Source: Burkholderia pseudomultivorans
Lineage (GTDB): Bacteria > Pseudomonadota > Gammaproteobacteria > Burkholderiales > Burkholderiaceae
Direction of reading: 5' to 3'
Assembly (NCBI RefSeq): GCF_902499075.1
Contig: NZ_CABVPP010000003.1
Coordinates: 1-64,000 of the forward strand
Length of the DNA: 64,000 nucleotides
The position numbers and the translations under genes were made by a program. A model generated the notes under the pieces. The model worked only from the letters and a program-made list of their open reading frames with translations, was not told the DNA's origin and ran no database searches. How positions within the stretch are numbered: the first letter of the stretch is position 1; every line of letters starts with the position of its first letter. Shown in pieces: positions 26,338-37,282 of the stretch.

Positions 26338-27636
26338 ATGGAAAGCAAGACGCTTGCGGCGGCCGACGCCGAAGCCGCGGGCCCCGCGCGCAACGGCCTG
26401 TTCTCGTGGTACGCGGACGCGCAGCCGCGCGAGCGCCGCGCGTTCTGGAGCTGCAAGGTCGGCTACATGCTCGACGGGATGGACACGCAGATGCTGTCGT
26501 TCGTGATCCCGACGCTGGTCGCGACCTGGGGCATCTCGTTCGCCGATGCGGGCTTCATCGGCACCATCACGCTGCTCGCGTCGGCGCTCGGCGGCTGGAT
26601 CGCGGGCATCCTGTCCGACCGGATCGGCCGCGTGCGCACGCTGCAGCTCACGGTGCTGTGGTTCGCGGTGTTCACCGCGCTGTGCGGGCTCGCGCAGAAC
26701 TACCATCAGCTGCTCGCGGCGCGCGCGCTGATGGGCTTCGGCTTCGGCGGCGAATGGACGGCCGGCGCGGTGCTGATCGGCGAAGTGATCCGCGCGCGCG
26801 ACCGCGGCAAGGCGGTCGGCCTCGTGCAGTCGGGCTGGGCGATCGGCTGGGGACTGTGCGCGCTGCTGTATGCGCTGATGTTCTCGCTGATGCCGGCCGA
26901 GCTCGCGTGGCGTGCGCTGTTCCTGGTCGGGCTCGCGCCCGCGCTGCTGGTCGTCGTGATTCGCCGCTACGTGAAGGAGCCCGACGTCTACGAGAAGGAA
27001 AAGGCCGCACAGGCGCGCGTCGCCGATGCGCCGCGCCTCACCGAGATCTTCGCGCCGCAGCTGATCACGACGACGCTGCGCGCGGCGCTGCTGACGACCG
27101 GCGCGCAGGGCGGCTACTACGCGATCACGACGTGGCTGCCGACCTTCCTGAAGACCGAGCGGCACCTGACGGTGATGGGCACGGGCGGCTATCTCGCGAT
27201 GATCATCCTCGGCTCGTGGGTCGGCTACCTGACGAGTGCGTACCTGACCGACCGCCTCGGCCGCAAGCCGAACTTCATCCTGTTCGCGCTCGGCTCGATG
27301 GTGATCGCGTTCGCGTACACGTCGCTGAACCTGACCGACACGTCGATGCTGTGGCTCGGCTTTCCGCTCGGCTTCTTCGCATCGGGCATCTTCTCGGGGA
27401 TGGGCGCGTTCCTCACCGAGCTGTTCCCGACGCGCGTGCGCGGCTCGGGGCAGGGCTTCTGCTACAACGTGGGCCGCGCGGTCGGCGCACTGTTCCCGTT
27501 CCTGATCGGCGCGCTGTCGAAGCACTACGGGCTCGGCGCGAGCATCGGGATCTTCGCGGTCGCCGCATACGGCGTGATGATCGTCGCCGCGCTGACGCTG
27601 CCCGAGACGCGCGGCCGCGAACTCGACGCCGCGTAA
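26338..27636 (+). CDS. MFS transporter, metabolite:H+ symporter type
   Basis: Protein of 432 aa with CAGGAG (26325-26330) 7 bases before ATG. Twelve helices are expected. Motifs include LDGMDTQMLSFVIPTLVATWGIS, GWIAGILSDRIGRVRTLQL (MFS loop 2-3), GFGFGGEWTAGAVLIGE and the terminal TLPETRGREL, typical of the sugar/aromatic-acid:H+ symporter superfamily branch (AAHS/SHS). It lies between the DUF1445 and oxoprolinase genes, so D-glutamate, 5-oxoproline or a related cyclic amide is a reasonable guess for its cargo. Confidence 0.88.
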   Translation: MESKTLAAADAEAAGPARNGLFSWYADAQPRERRAFWSCKVGYMLDGMDTQMLSFVIPTLVATWGISFADAGFIGTITLLASALGGWIAGILSDRIGRVRTLQLTVLWFAVFTALCGLAQNYHQLLAARALMGFGFGGEWTAGAVLIGEVIRARDRGKAVGLVQSGWAIGWGLCALLYALMFSLMPAELAWRALFLVGLAPALLVVVIRRYVKEPDVYEKEKAAQARVADAPRLTEIFAPQLITTTLRAALLTTGAQGGYYAITTWLPTFLKTERHLTVMGTGGYLAMIILGSWVGYLTSAYLTDRLGRKPNFILFALGSMVIAFAYTSLNLTDTSMLWLGFPLGFFASGIFSGMGAFLTELFPTRVRGSGQGFCYNVGRAVGALFPFLIGALSKHYGLGASIGIFAVAAYGVMIVAALTLPETRGRELDAA

Positions 27637-27686
27637 GCGGCGCATCGCCCGCACACCTTTTCTCCCTGATGACCGGCACCGTGACG

Positions 27687-27705
27687 CGGCGCGCGATGCG
27701 CGCCG
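27687..27705 (+). repeat. Intercistronic hairpin
   Basis: CGGCGCGC-GAT-GCGCGCCG is a perfect 8-bp stem with a 3-base loop in the 117-base gap between the MFS and oxoprolinase genes. It could attenuate or stabilise the polycistronic RNA. Confidence 0.4.
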
Positions 27706-27753
27706 TGCGACGGCGCTCGTCCTTCGATTTCACGACGCATCGATTTCATCGCC

Positions 27754-31389
<3,636 letters not shown>

Positions 31390-32047
31390 GGCGGGTCATC
31401 CGGGCGGCGGTCGCCATCCTGCGCCCGCGGCCCGGCCATGACGGGGCGACCGCGTCCCACGCGCGCCGACATCGGGGTTTTGTCGCTCCGGTGCCGGTCG
31501 TTGCGCCGACAAAATGCCCCGTCTCCCGGAATGCAGTGTGTTATTGCCGCGTTCGGGGAAATTAAAATCGCGTATTCCCGCTAAACCGAATGGAAATTGT
31601 CCCGGCCCGCGTCAATTCGTGTCGATTCGTTCCCATTTTTCCGTTTTGGTAATAGATCCGTCCCCGGATTTTCAGATTTTTCGCAAACGCCCGTCCGGCG
31701 CGGGATCCCGCCCGCCGCGCCGCGGCCGTTGCCCGTCGCGGCGCGCGGCGCCCGATGGGGGCTGCGCATGAAAACATGCACCGATCAGTCGAGTCTTGAT
31801 TCCTTGACACCCCGAATGAAATGTGAATGCCAATCCGCATCGGCATTTGATAAGATGGCTTCGTCACTCGATTGGCAGAACCCGTGCGTGATCGGCGAGC
31901 GCCGGGTCGCATGAGTTGGGAACAAGTACGGGACGAGGACCGTTGTTGCGGCTGTCGGCCGCCGCCTGGCCAGGCGTGCGGCGAGTCCGGACCAGCGGTC
32001 GGCGAACCCGCCTCCGTCTACACTGTGCGTTTTTTCTGGGTCGGGGC
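31390..32047 (+). promoter_or_regulatory. Long upstream region of rpfR, no gene seen
   Basis: About 660 bases without a convincing gene; open frames on both strands have poor codon usage. Base composition drops to moderate GC around 31540-31660 and 31780-31860. TTGACA at 31803-31808 is a possible -35 element for rpfR, but no good -10 lies at 17 bases. The AT-richer part suggests promoter(s) for rpfR here. Confidence 0.45.
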
Positions 32048-32053
32048 GTGTCC

Positions 32054-34057
32054 ATGGATGACGAAAACGATAGCGCGGTGCTCGAGGCGCATGTCGGTAC
32101 GCGCAGCCCCTGCTGGCGTCTCGGCAGCGACAGCAACGCGCTTGAACTCGCCGCCGTGCGCGGCATGACCAATATCGGCGTCGCGCTGACGGCCGACCAG
32201 GCCGCGCGGATTCGCGCGCTGACGGGCGTTACATCGCACCTGGTGCTCGACATCGTGCTGTTCGGCCATCCGGTGGCGCTGCATCTAGTCGGCAGGAAGG
32301 TCAACACGACCGACTGGGCCGGCACCGCTTCCGCGTATTCCGACACCGTGTCCGTGGCCGGCGATCTCGCGCACGGGCTGGCGTTCGCGGAGCAGGTCGT
32401 CTCCGAGGTGAACTCGCTCGTCGTGATCCTCGACCGCAACGGGATGGTGCAGCGCTTCAACCGCCTGTGCGAGGAAGTGACCGGCAAGCGCGAGGTCGAC
32501 GTGATCGGCCGCAGCGCGTTCGAGCTGTTCATGAACCCCGAGCAGGGCGCGCAGTCGCGCAGCAACATCACCGGGTTTTTCGCGAGCAACCAGGCGTTCG
32601 CGGTCGAGCGCTACATCAACACCGTCAACGGGCCGCGCCTGTTCCAGTTCCGCAACAAGTTCGTGCAGAGCGGCAGCGGCGTCGACGAGCAGTTCCTGAT
32701 CTGCTCGGGCATCGACATCACCGAGGAGCGCAATGCGCAGCAGCGGCTCATCGAGCTCGCGAACACCGACGTGCTGACCGGGCTGCCGAACCGTCATGCG
32801 ATCAGCGAGCGCATCCATGCGGTGATCGCGGAGCAGGGCCGCGACAAGCCGGGCCAGGTCGGCATCCTGTTTCTCGATCTCGACAATTTCAAGCGCGTCA
32901 ACGATCACTACGGCCACATCACCGGCGACCGGCTGCTGCAGGACGTGTCGGCGATCATCAGCGGTTGTCTGCCGTCCGGCGCGACGCTCGCGCGGCTCGG
33001 CGGCGACGAGTTCCTCGTGCTGTTCGAGAACGGCACGCGCGCGCTGCTCGAAGCGACCGCGCAGATCATCCTCGAGCGGCTGCGCACGCCGATTCATCTC
33101 GGGCTGATGGAGGTCTACACGAGCTGCTCGATCGGCATCGCGATGCATCCGCAGCACGGCGATTCGCTCGAGACGCTGATCCGCAACGCCGATACCGCGA
33201 TGTATGTCGCGAAGGAAGCCGGCAAGCACACGTACCGCGTGTTCTCGCTGGAGATGAACCAGCGGGTCGCGAAGTACATGTGGCTCGACACGAACCTGCG
33301 CAAGGCGCTCGAGGAAGAGCAGTTCGTGCTGCACTACCAGCCCGTGGTCGATATCGCGACGGGCGACGTGCAGGCGGTCGAGGCGCTGATCCGCTGGCAG
33401 TCGCCGGATCGCGGGCTCGTCGCGCCGGTCGAGTTCATCCGTTTCGCGGAAGAGTCGGGCCTGATCGCGCCGCTCGGACGCTGGGTGATGCGCACGGCCG
33501 CCGCGCAGGCTGCCGCGTGGAAGGCGAAGGGGCTCGGCGTGCGGATCGCGGTGAACGTCTCCGCACGACAGTTGCAGGACATGAACATCGTGCACCAGTT
33601 CGCTTCGATCCTCGACAGCGCCGGGCTGAAGCCGGGCCTGCTCGACATCGAGCTGACCGAGAGCTGCTTCATCGAGGACGAGGATGCCGCGCACGGGCTG
33701 ATGAAGCAGTTCCGCCAGCTCGGCGCGAAGGTCCATCTCGACGATTTCGGCACCGGCTATTCGTCGCTGTCGCAGCTGTCGCGGCTGCCGCTCGATGCGA
33801 TCAAGCTCGATCGCAGCTTCATCACCGGCATCGACCGCAATCCGCGCTCGCAGGCGCTGGTGCGCTCGGTCGTGTCGCTGGCGAATGCGCTGAACTTCTC
33901 GGTGATCGCCGAAGGCGTCGAGACGCACGAGGAAGCCGGGTTCCTGAAGCAGATCGACGTCGGCCACGCGCAGGGCTACTACTACGCGCGGCCGATGCCG
34001 GCCCAGGCGTTCGAGGCCTGGCTCGCGGAGACCAGAAAGCTCCGGCTGATCGCCTGA
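32054..34057 (+). CDS. rpfR: BDSF receptor RpfR (FI-PAS-GGDEF-EAL c-di-GMP enzyme)
   Basis: Protein of 667 aa from ATG 32054 (GTG 32048 would add two residues); this is the known length of Burkholderia RpfR. Domains: an N-terminal RpfF-interaction region (about 1-95), PAS (about 105-220, VNSLVVILDRNGMVQRFNRLCEEVTG), GGDEF (about 235-400; intact motif at residues 316-320) and EAL (about 415-665; intact motif at 443-445, with the DDFGTGYSSL loop). BDSF (cis-2-dodecenoic acid) binding to the PAS domain switches c-di-GMP turnover towards hydrolysis, controlling motility, biofilm and virulence. It is convergent with rpfF, the signal synthase gene, across 48 bases. Confidence 0.96.
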   Translation: MDDENDSAVLEAHVGTRSPCWRLGSDSNALELAAVRGMTNIGVALTADQAARIRALTGVTSHLVLDIVLFGHPVALHLVGRKVNTTDWAGTASAYSDTVSVAGDLAHGLAFAEQVVSEVNSLVVILDRNGMVQRFNRLCEEVTGKREVDVIGRSAFELFMNPEQGAQSRSNITGFFASNQAFAVERYINTVNGPRLFQFRNKFVQSGSGVDEQFLICSGIDITEERNAQQRLIELANTDVLTGLPNRHAISERIHAVIAEQGRDKPGQVGILFLDLDNFKRVNDHYGHITGDRLLQDVSAIISGCLPSGATLARLGGDEFLVLFENGTRALLEATAQIILERLRTPIHLGLMEVYTSCSIGIAMHPQHGDSLETLIRNADTAMYVAKEAGKHTYRVFSLEMNQRVAKYMWLDTNLRKALEEEQFVLHYQPVVDIATGDVQAVEALIRWQSPDRGLVAPVEFIRFAEESGLIAPLGRWVMRTAAAQAAAWKAKGLGVRIAVNVSARQLQDMNIVHQFASILDSAGLKPGLLDIELTESCFIEDEDAAHGLMKQFRQLGAKVHLDDFGTGYSSLSQLSRLPLDAIKLDRSFITGIDRNPRSQALVRSVVSLANALNFSVIAEGVETHEEAGFLKQIDVGHAQGYYYARPMPAQAFEAWLAETRKLRLIA

Positions 34058-34070
34058 GCCATCCGTTGTC

Positions 34071-34095
34071 GCGGCCGCCGGAATCCGGCGGCCGC
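34071..34095. terminator. Bidirectional terminator between rpfR and rpfF
   Basis: A near-perfect 12-bp inverted repeat (GCGGCCGCCGGA / TCCGGCGGCCGC) separated by a single base sits in the middle of the 48-base gap between the two convergent genes. It should form a strong GC hairpin ending both transcripts. Confidence 0.7.
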
Positions 34096-34105
34096 CGCCG
34101 TCACG

Positions 34106-34969
34106 TCACACCGTGCGCAGCTTCGACACGCGCCGGTTCTGCAGCATCACCAGGCGTTCCATATACGCGAGGTCCTTCGGCTCGATCGTGAACGCCGCGT
34201 GCACCCAGTCTTCGGTGATGTCCATCAGCTCGGAGCGCGTGAGCTGGAACACGCGCTCGCGCGCGCGCAGCATCGCACGCACGCCGTTCAGCTTCGGCTT
34301 CGTCACGTCGATGAAGGTGCGCGTCGCGAGATAGGCGTCGCCTGCATCGAAGGTCTGGTCGACCAGACCGCGGTCCTCGTACCACTCGGCCGCATGCGCC
34401 TCGCCGGTCGAGATCAGCTGCTCCGCGAGCATGCGGTCGGCCTTGCGCTTGACGAGGGAGTAGCCGCCCATGCCCGGGAACAGATTGAACGCGATCTCGG
34501 GGAAACCGAGCTTCACGCCCTTCTGCGCGAGCACGTAGTGATGCGCGAGCGCCGCCTCGAAGCCGCCGCCGAGCGCGCTGCCCTCGACCATCGCGATCGA
34601 GATCGCGCCGGTGCCGAAGCCGGTGTAGATCTCGTACACGCCGTCGATGCACGAGCGCGCATAGGCCATCAGCAGGTCGCGCTTGCCGCTGCGGATCGCG
34701 TCGACGAAGAAGCTCAGGTCGCCGCCGACGTTGAACAGCTCGGGGACGAGCGAGCCTGTCACCCAGAAGTCGAACGGCAGCCCCGAGTCGCGTGCGACGC
34801 GCGCGAGGTGGATGATGTCGGTGACGAGCTGCTGGTTGAAGCATGGCCGCGGTTCCGATCTCAGCATCATCCACATGATGTTTCGGCCTTCTTCGTAAAA
34901 CGCCGTCAACTGCGTGAGTTCACCGGCTTCGTAGAACGGACGGCAAGCGGGATGCGATTGGAGTTGCAT
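34106..34969 (-). CDS. rpfF: BDSF synthase RpfF (crotonase family)
   Basis: Protein of 287 aa from the ATG at 34967-34969; an upstream in-frame ATG would add 37 unrelated residues. Crotonase fold with GFGTGAISIAMVEGSALGGGFEAAL and VKLGFPEIAFNLFPGMGGYS. Glu138 and Glu158 keep the 20-residue spacing of the catalytic pair known in Xanthomonas RpfF. The enzyme dehydrates 3-hydroxydodecanoyl-ACP and releases cis-2-dodecenoic acid (BDSF). The C-terminus is the extended RpfF form. It is convergent with the receptor gene rpfR, as in the B. cepacia complex. Confidence 0.96.
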   Translation of the reverse strand: MQLQSHPACRPFYEAGELTQLTAFYEEGRNIMWMMLRSEPRPCFNQQLVTDIIHLARVARDSGLPFDFWVTGSLVPELFNVGGDLSFFVDAIRSGKRDLLMAYARSCIDGVYEIYTGFGTGAISIAMVEGSALGGGFEAALAHHYVLAQKGVKLGFPEIAFNLFPGMGGYSLVKRKADRMLAEQLISTGEAHAAEWYEDRGLVDQTFDAGDAYLATRTFIDVTKPKLNGVRAMLRARERVFQLTRSELMDITEDWVHAAFTIEPKDLAYMERLVMLQNRRVSKLRTV

Positions 34970-35543
34970 GGTATGTCCTCGTGAGATGTGGTTTTTGAAG
35001 ACCGCCGCGAGCGGCGCGACGCGGGCGCAAGGGCCGCGCATCGCGCCGCTCGCGAGGCATCGCCATTGTTGCGCGCGCACAAAACCCGAAATGCGGGGAA
35101 CAACGCACGAAGGGGATGCGGGCGGCGATCGAGTCGGCGCGGTGAGGCGGGCGGGGGAGGAAGGCGCGGGGGGCGCGGGCGGGAAACGGCGGCCGGTCGA
35201 TTTGTCGCGGCGCGATCGGGCGGCGCGGGTTTGCCGAGCCCGCCGGCGGGACCGTGACGCGCCGGCCGCGCCGTTCGCTTACACGTCGAAAGCGGTGCGG
35301 GACTGGCGCTCGATTCCCAGCGCGTGTGCGGACCGGTGGAGCGCGCGTGTGTCGGTTGGTTTCAGGCGGCGATACCGCTTCGCCCCGGTGCCGGGGAGAG
35401 GAGCATGGCCGCACTCCGGAAAGCGCGGTACATGCAGGGCGGCGAGTCTCGCGGGGCGCGCCTGCACGCGCTACCGTGGATCGTCCGGCCGGGTCCGGGT
35501 GCTTTCGCGAAGCGGGCTGTCCGACGATTCGGGTTCCGCATGG
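34970..35543. other. Region upstream of rpfF, no gene seen
   Basis: Very GC-rich, with only overlapping low-quality open frames. It should contain the rpfF promoter (minus strand), but I see no clear -35/-10 pair. The more AT-rich patch around 35060-35105 is the likeliest site. Confidence 0.4.
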
Positions 35544-35571
35544 TTGAATACATCACAACGCGATATAAAAT
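35544..35571 (+). promoter_or_regulatory. Promoter with embedded operator (copy 1) for the DUF1840 gene
   Basis: -35 TTGAAT (35544-35549), 16-base spacer, -10 TAAAAT (35566-35571). The spacer holds the motif TACATCAC-AAC-GCGATATA. In the same orientation relative to transcription, a matching sequence (18 of 23 bases, including the -10 region) occurs at 37059-37081 on the other strand. The shared half-sites ATCAC/GTGAT suggest a common repressor or activator site. Confidence 0.65.
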
Positions 35572-35725
35572 CAAAGCAGATGCTTCGTGCCGCTCACGTC
35601 ATGAATGCGTGAGCGAATTGCTCGGCGACGCACATATCGCGCCGGGCGAATGTCCGGTCCGAAAGAACGAGGCGACCGGCCCGCGACAGCGGCCGGAGGC
35701 GGCGCCGCGGTAAGGACATGGGGAA

Positions 35726-36052
35726 ATGACGATGCTGGTTACGTTTCGCTCATCCGCCGCACCCGATATCGTGATGTTGCGCGATCTGGCGCAGTACCTG
35801 CTCGGACTCGTCGGCAAGGGGCTCGACGTGCGCGGCGTGATTGCCGTCGACGAGCTGCCGGGCGCGATCGCGCGGCTCGAACAGGCCATCAGGGACGACG
35901 TCGCGCGCCAAAGCGCGCACGAACATTCGACGCCCACGGTGCGGGTCGAGCTGTCGCCGCACGCGGGCGGCCTTGCGCAACGGGCATGGCCGTTGCTGGA
36001 CATGATGCGTGCGGCTCGCGAGCAGGGCCGGCACGTGATGTGGGGTATGTAG
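35726..36052 (+). CDS. DUF1840 family protein
   Basis: Protein of 108 aa. It begins MTMLVTFRSSAAPDIVMLRDLAQYLLGLVGK, the typical start of DUF1840 (PF08895), a small beta-proteobacterial family. The middle is helical and Asp/Glu/Gln-rich, ending LLDMMRAAREQGRHVMWGM. ATG at 35726 has GGGGAAATG context and weak AAGGA upstream (35712-35716). Its promoter carries the operator motif also found ahead of the small genes encoded convergently on the minus strand. Function unknown. Confidence 0.82.
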   Translation: MTMLVTFRSSAAPDIVMLRDLAQYLLGLVGKGLDVRGVIAVDELPGAIARLEQAIRDDVARQSAHEHSTPTVRVELSPHAGGLAQRAWPLLDMMRAAREQGRHVMWGM

Positions 36053-36201
36053 GCGCGCATCGCGCGCGCGCCGCCATGTGATGGACCTCCGCTGGAAGGC
36101 CGCCGGCCCCGCATCGCACGATGCGGGTGCCGGCGGCCGATTTTTTGGTCCGGCCCGCCGCGCGGGTGCGCCGCGCATTGCCGCGCGCGGCGTTGTCGCG
36201 A

Positions 36202-36360
36202 TTACGGATGACGGTGCGTGTGCGAGCGCGGCGAACGCCGCGAGGGCCGGTGCAGCAGCCTGTCGCGCGCCCGGTCGCGGCTGCGCCGCTCCGCGAAGAA
36301 CAGCACCGCAAATACGAGGACCGCGAGCATGATGATGATCTGGACGATGTCGTGTTCCAT
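36202..36360 (-). CDS. Small single-pass membrane protein
   Basis: Protein of 52 aa: MEHDIVQIIIMLAVLVFAVL and then FFAERRSRDRARDR with an Arg/His-rich tail. One membrane helix (about residues 5-25) is followed by a strongly basic cytoplasmic tail. GGAGGC lies 3-8 bases before the ATG, giving a good ribosome-binding site. It is the last of three small genes on this strand, all apparently under the promoter at 37059-37081. Not recognised. Confidence 0.6.
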   Translation of the reverse strand: MEHDIVQIIIMLAVLVFAVLFFAERRSRDRARDRLLHRPSRRSPRSHTHRHP

Positions 36361-36405
36361 GTCGCCTCCGGCAGGTGGGGCTGGGATGCGCGTCGCGGCG
36401 GACGG

Positions 36406-36681
36406 TCAGCCTGCGGGCATCGAGGCGCCGGCGAGCTTCGTATCGATGAAGCGCTTGGCCAGCGCGATCGAGAGCCTGACCGCGTCCGCGTCGCTGCGGA
36501 ACACGTGGTGCTTCGGATCCAGCAGATGCGCTTCGTGACGCCCGCCGGCGTCGTACCAGCAGACGACCGCGAGCGGCTGGTACAGCGCGCCGAGTTCGAG
36601 GCCTTCGCCGGCCAGCGGCTCGACGAGCGCGCACGCACGGATTTCGCAGCGGCGATAACGCATGCAGAGCGGTATCTCCAT
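36406..36681 (-). CDS. Small conserved-looking protein of unknown function
   Basis: Protein of 91 aa from ATG at 36679-36681, chosen because AGGAGG lies 6 bases upstream; a longer frame to 36729 lacks one. The sequence MEIPLCMRYRRCEIRACALVEPLAGEGLELGALYQPLAVVCWYDAGGRHEAHLLDPKHHVFRSDADAVRLSIALAKRFIDTKLAG has three Cys, no membrane helix and coding-like base use. I do not recognise it. It follows the small membrane-protein gene at 36784-36969 by about 100 bases. Confidence 0.65.
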   Translation of the reverse strand: MEIPLCMRYRRCEIRACALVEPLAGEGLELGALYQPLAVVCWYDAGGRHEAHLLDPKHHVFRSDADAVRLSIALAKRFIDTKLAGASMPAG

Positions 36682-36783
36682 GGTAGTCCTCCTGGCGGCG
36701 GCCATCGTTCCGACCCCCGCGTCGCGCACGGACGCCGCAGCGGAATTTGATCCGACGAATAGGCGCCGCGTTGCGGCAAGCGC

Positions 36784-36969
36784 TCAGGTCAGCATCGGCA
36801 TCGCTTCGATCAGCGCGATGCCGATCAATGCGCCGAGCGCGGCGCCGATCAGCTTCGGATGCCAGCGTTCGAGATGCAGCGCCGTCAGCAGCGCGCCGAA
36901 CAGGATCACGCCGAGCAGCGCGAACGCCACCACGAGATAACCGATTTCGAAATCGTTGTCGATCAACAC
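36784..36969 (-). CDS. Small two-helix membrane protein
   Basis: Protein of 61 aa starting at GTG 36967-36969. The longer ATG frame (36987) would place the AGGAGG ribosome-binding site inside the gene, whereas that site sits 6 bases before this GTG. Sequence VLIDNDFEIGYLVVAFALLG...LHLERWHPKLIGAALGALIGIALIEAMPMLT has two hydrophobic helices (about residues 10-30 and 40-58). It is the first gene after the operator-containing promoter at 37059-37081. Not recognised. Confidence 0.62.
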   Translation of the reverse strand: MLIDNDFEIGYLVVAFALLGVILFGALLTALHLERWHPKLIGAALGALIGIALIEAMPMLT

Positions 36970-37058
36970 GATTGCCTCCTTCCCCATCCCGGGCCGGTCG
37001 TGTTCGTCGGCGCCGTATCGGCGCCGGCGACGTCATGTGCCCTTTGTCGCCTGTTCGA

Positions 37059-37081
37059 ATTATATATCACAACGTGATGTA
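37059..37081 (-). promoter_or_regulatory. Promoter with embedded operator (copy 2) for the small-protein genes
   Basis: On the minus strand TACATCAC-GTT-GTGATATA leads directly into a perfect -10 TATAAT (37059-37064). The ATCAC/GTGAT half-sites form a 5-bp inverted repeat with a 3-bp centre. The same sequence, in the same position relative to a -10 box, lies before the DUF1840 gene at 35549-35571. The -35 region is weak, which suggests activator dependence or regulation by the bound protein. Confidence 0.68.
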
Positions 37082-37282
37082 AATGGCGGTCAGATCGCGG
37101 CCGAAATGCACAAGGTCCGAATCGTGCGATCGTGAATACCGTGGCGTTTCGACGAGCGCTCGCCACGTCGCTTGACGCTCGCCGGTGCGTCACCCACACT
37201 GGACAAGCCCGGCGGGCATGCCCGCGTGCACTGCCGGCGCGCGATCGTTGCGTCCCGACACGAACGTGCACCGAGGTTCGAC

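Noticed and set aside
31562-31914. Overlapping frames of 105 and 116 aa upstream of rpfR
   Set aside because: On opposite strands over the same DNA with poor codon usage and no motif; more likely regulatory DNA.
34988-35713. Several short frames between rpfF and the DUF1840 gene
   Set aside because: Arg/Gly-rich, mutually overlapping on both strands, lacking ribosome-binding sites and domains.
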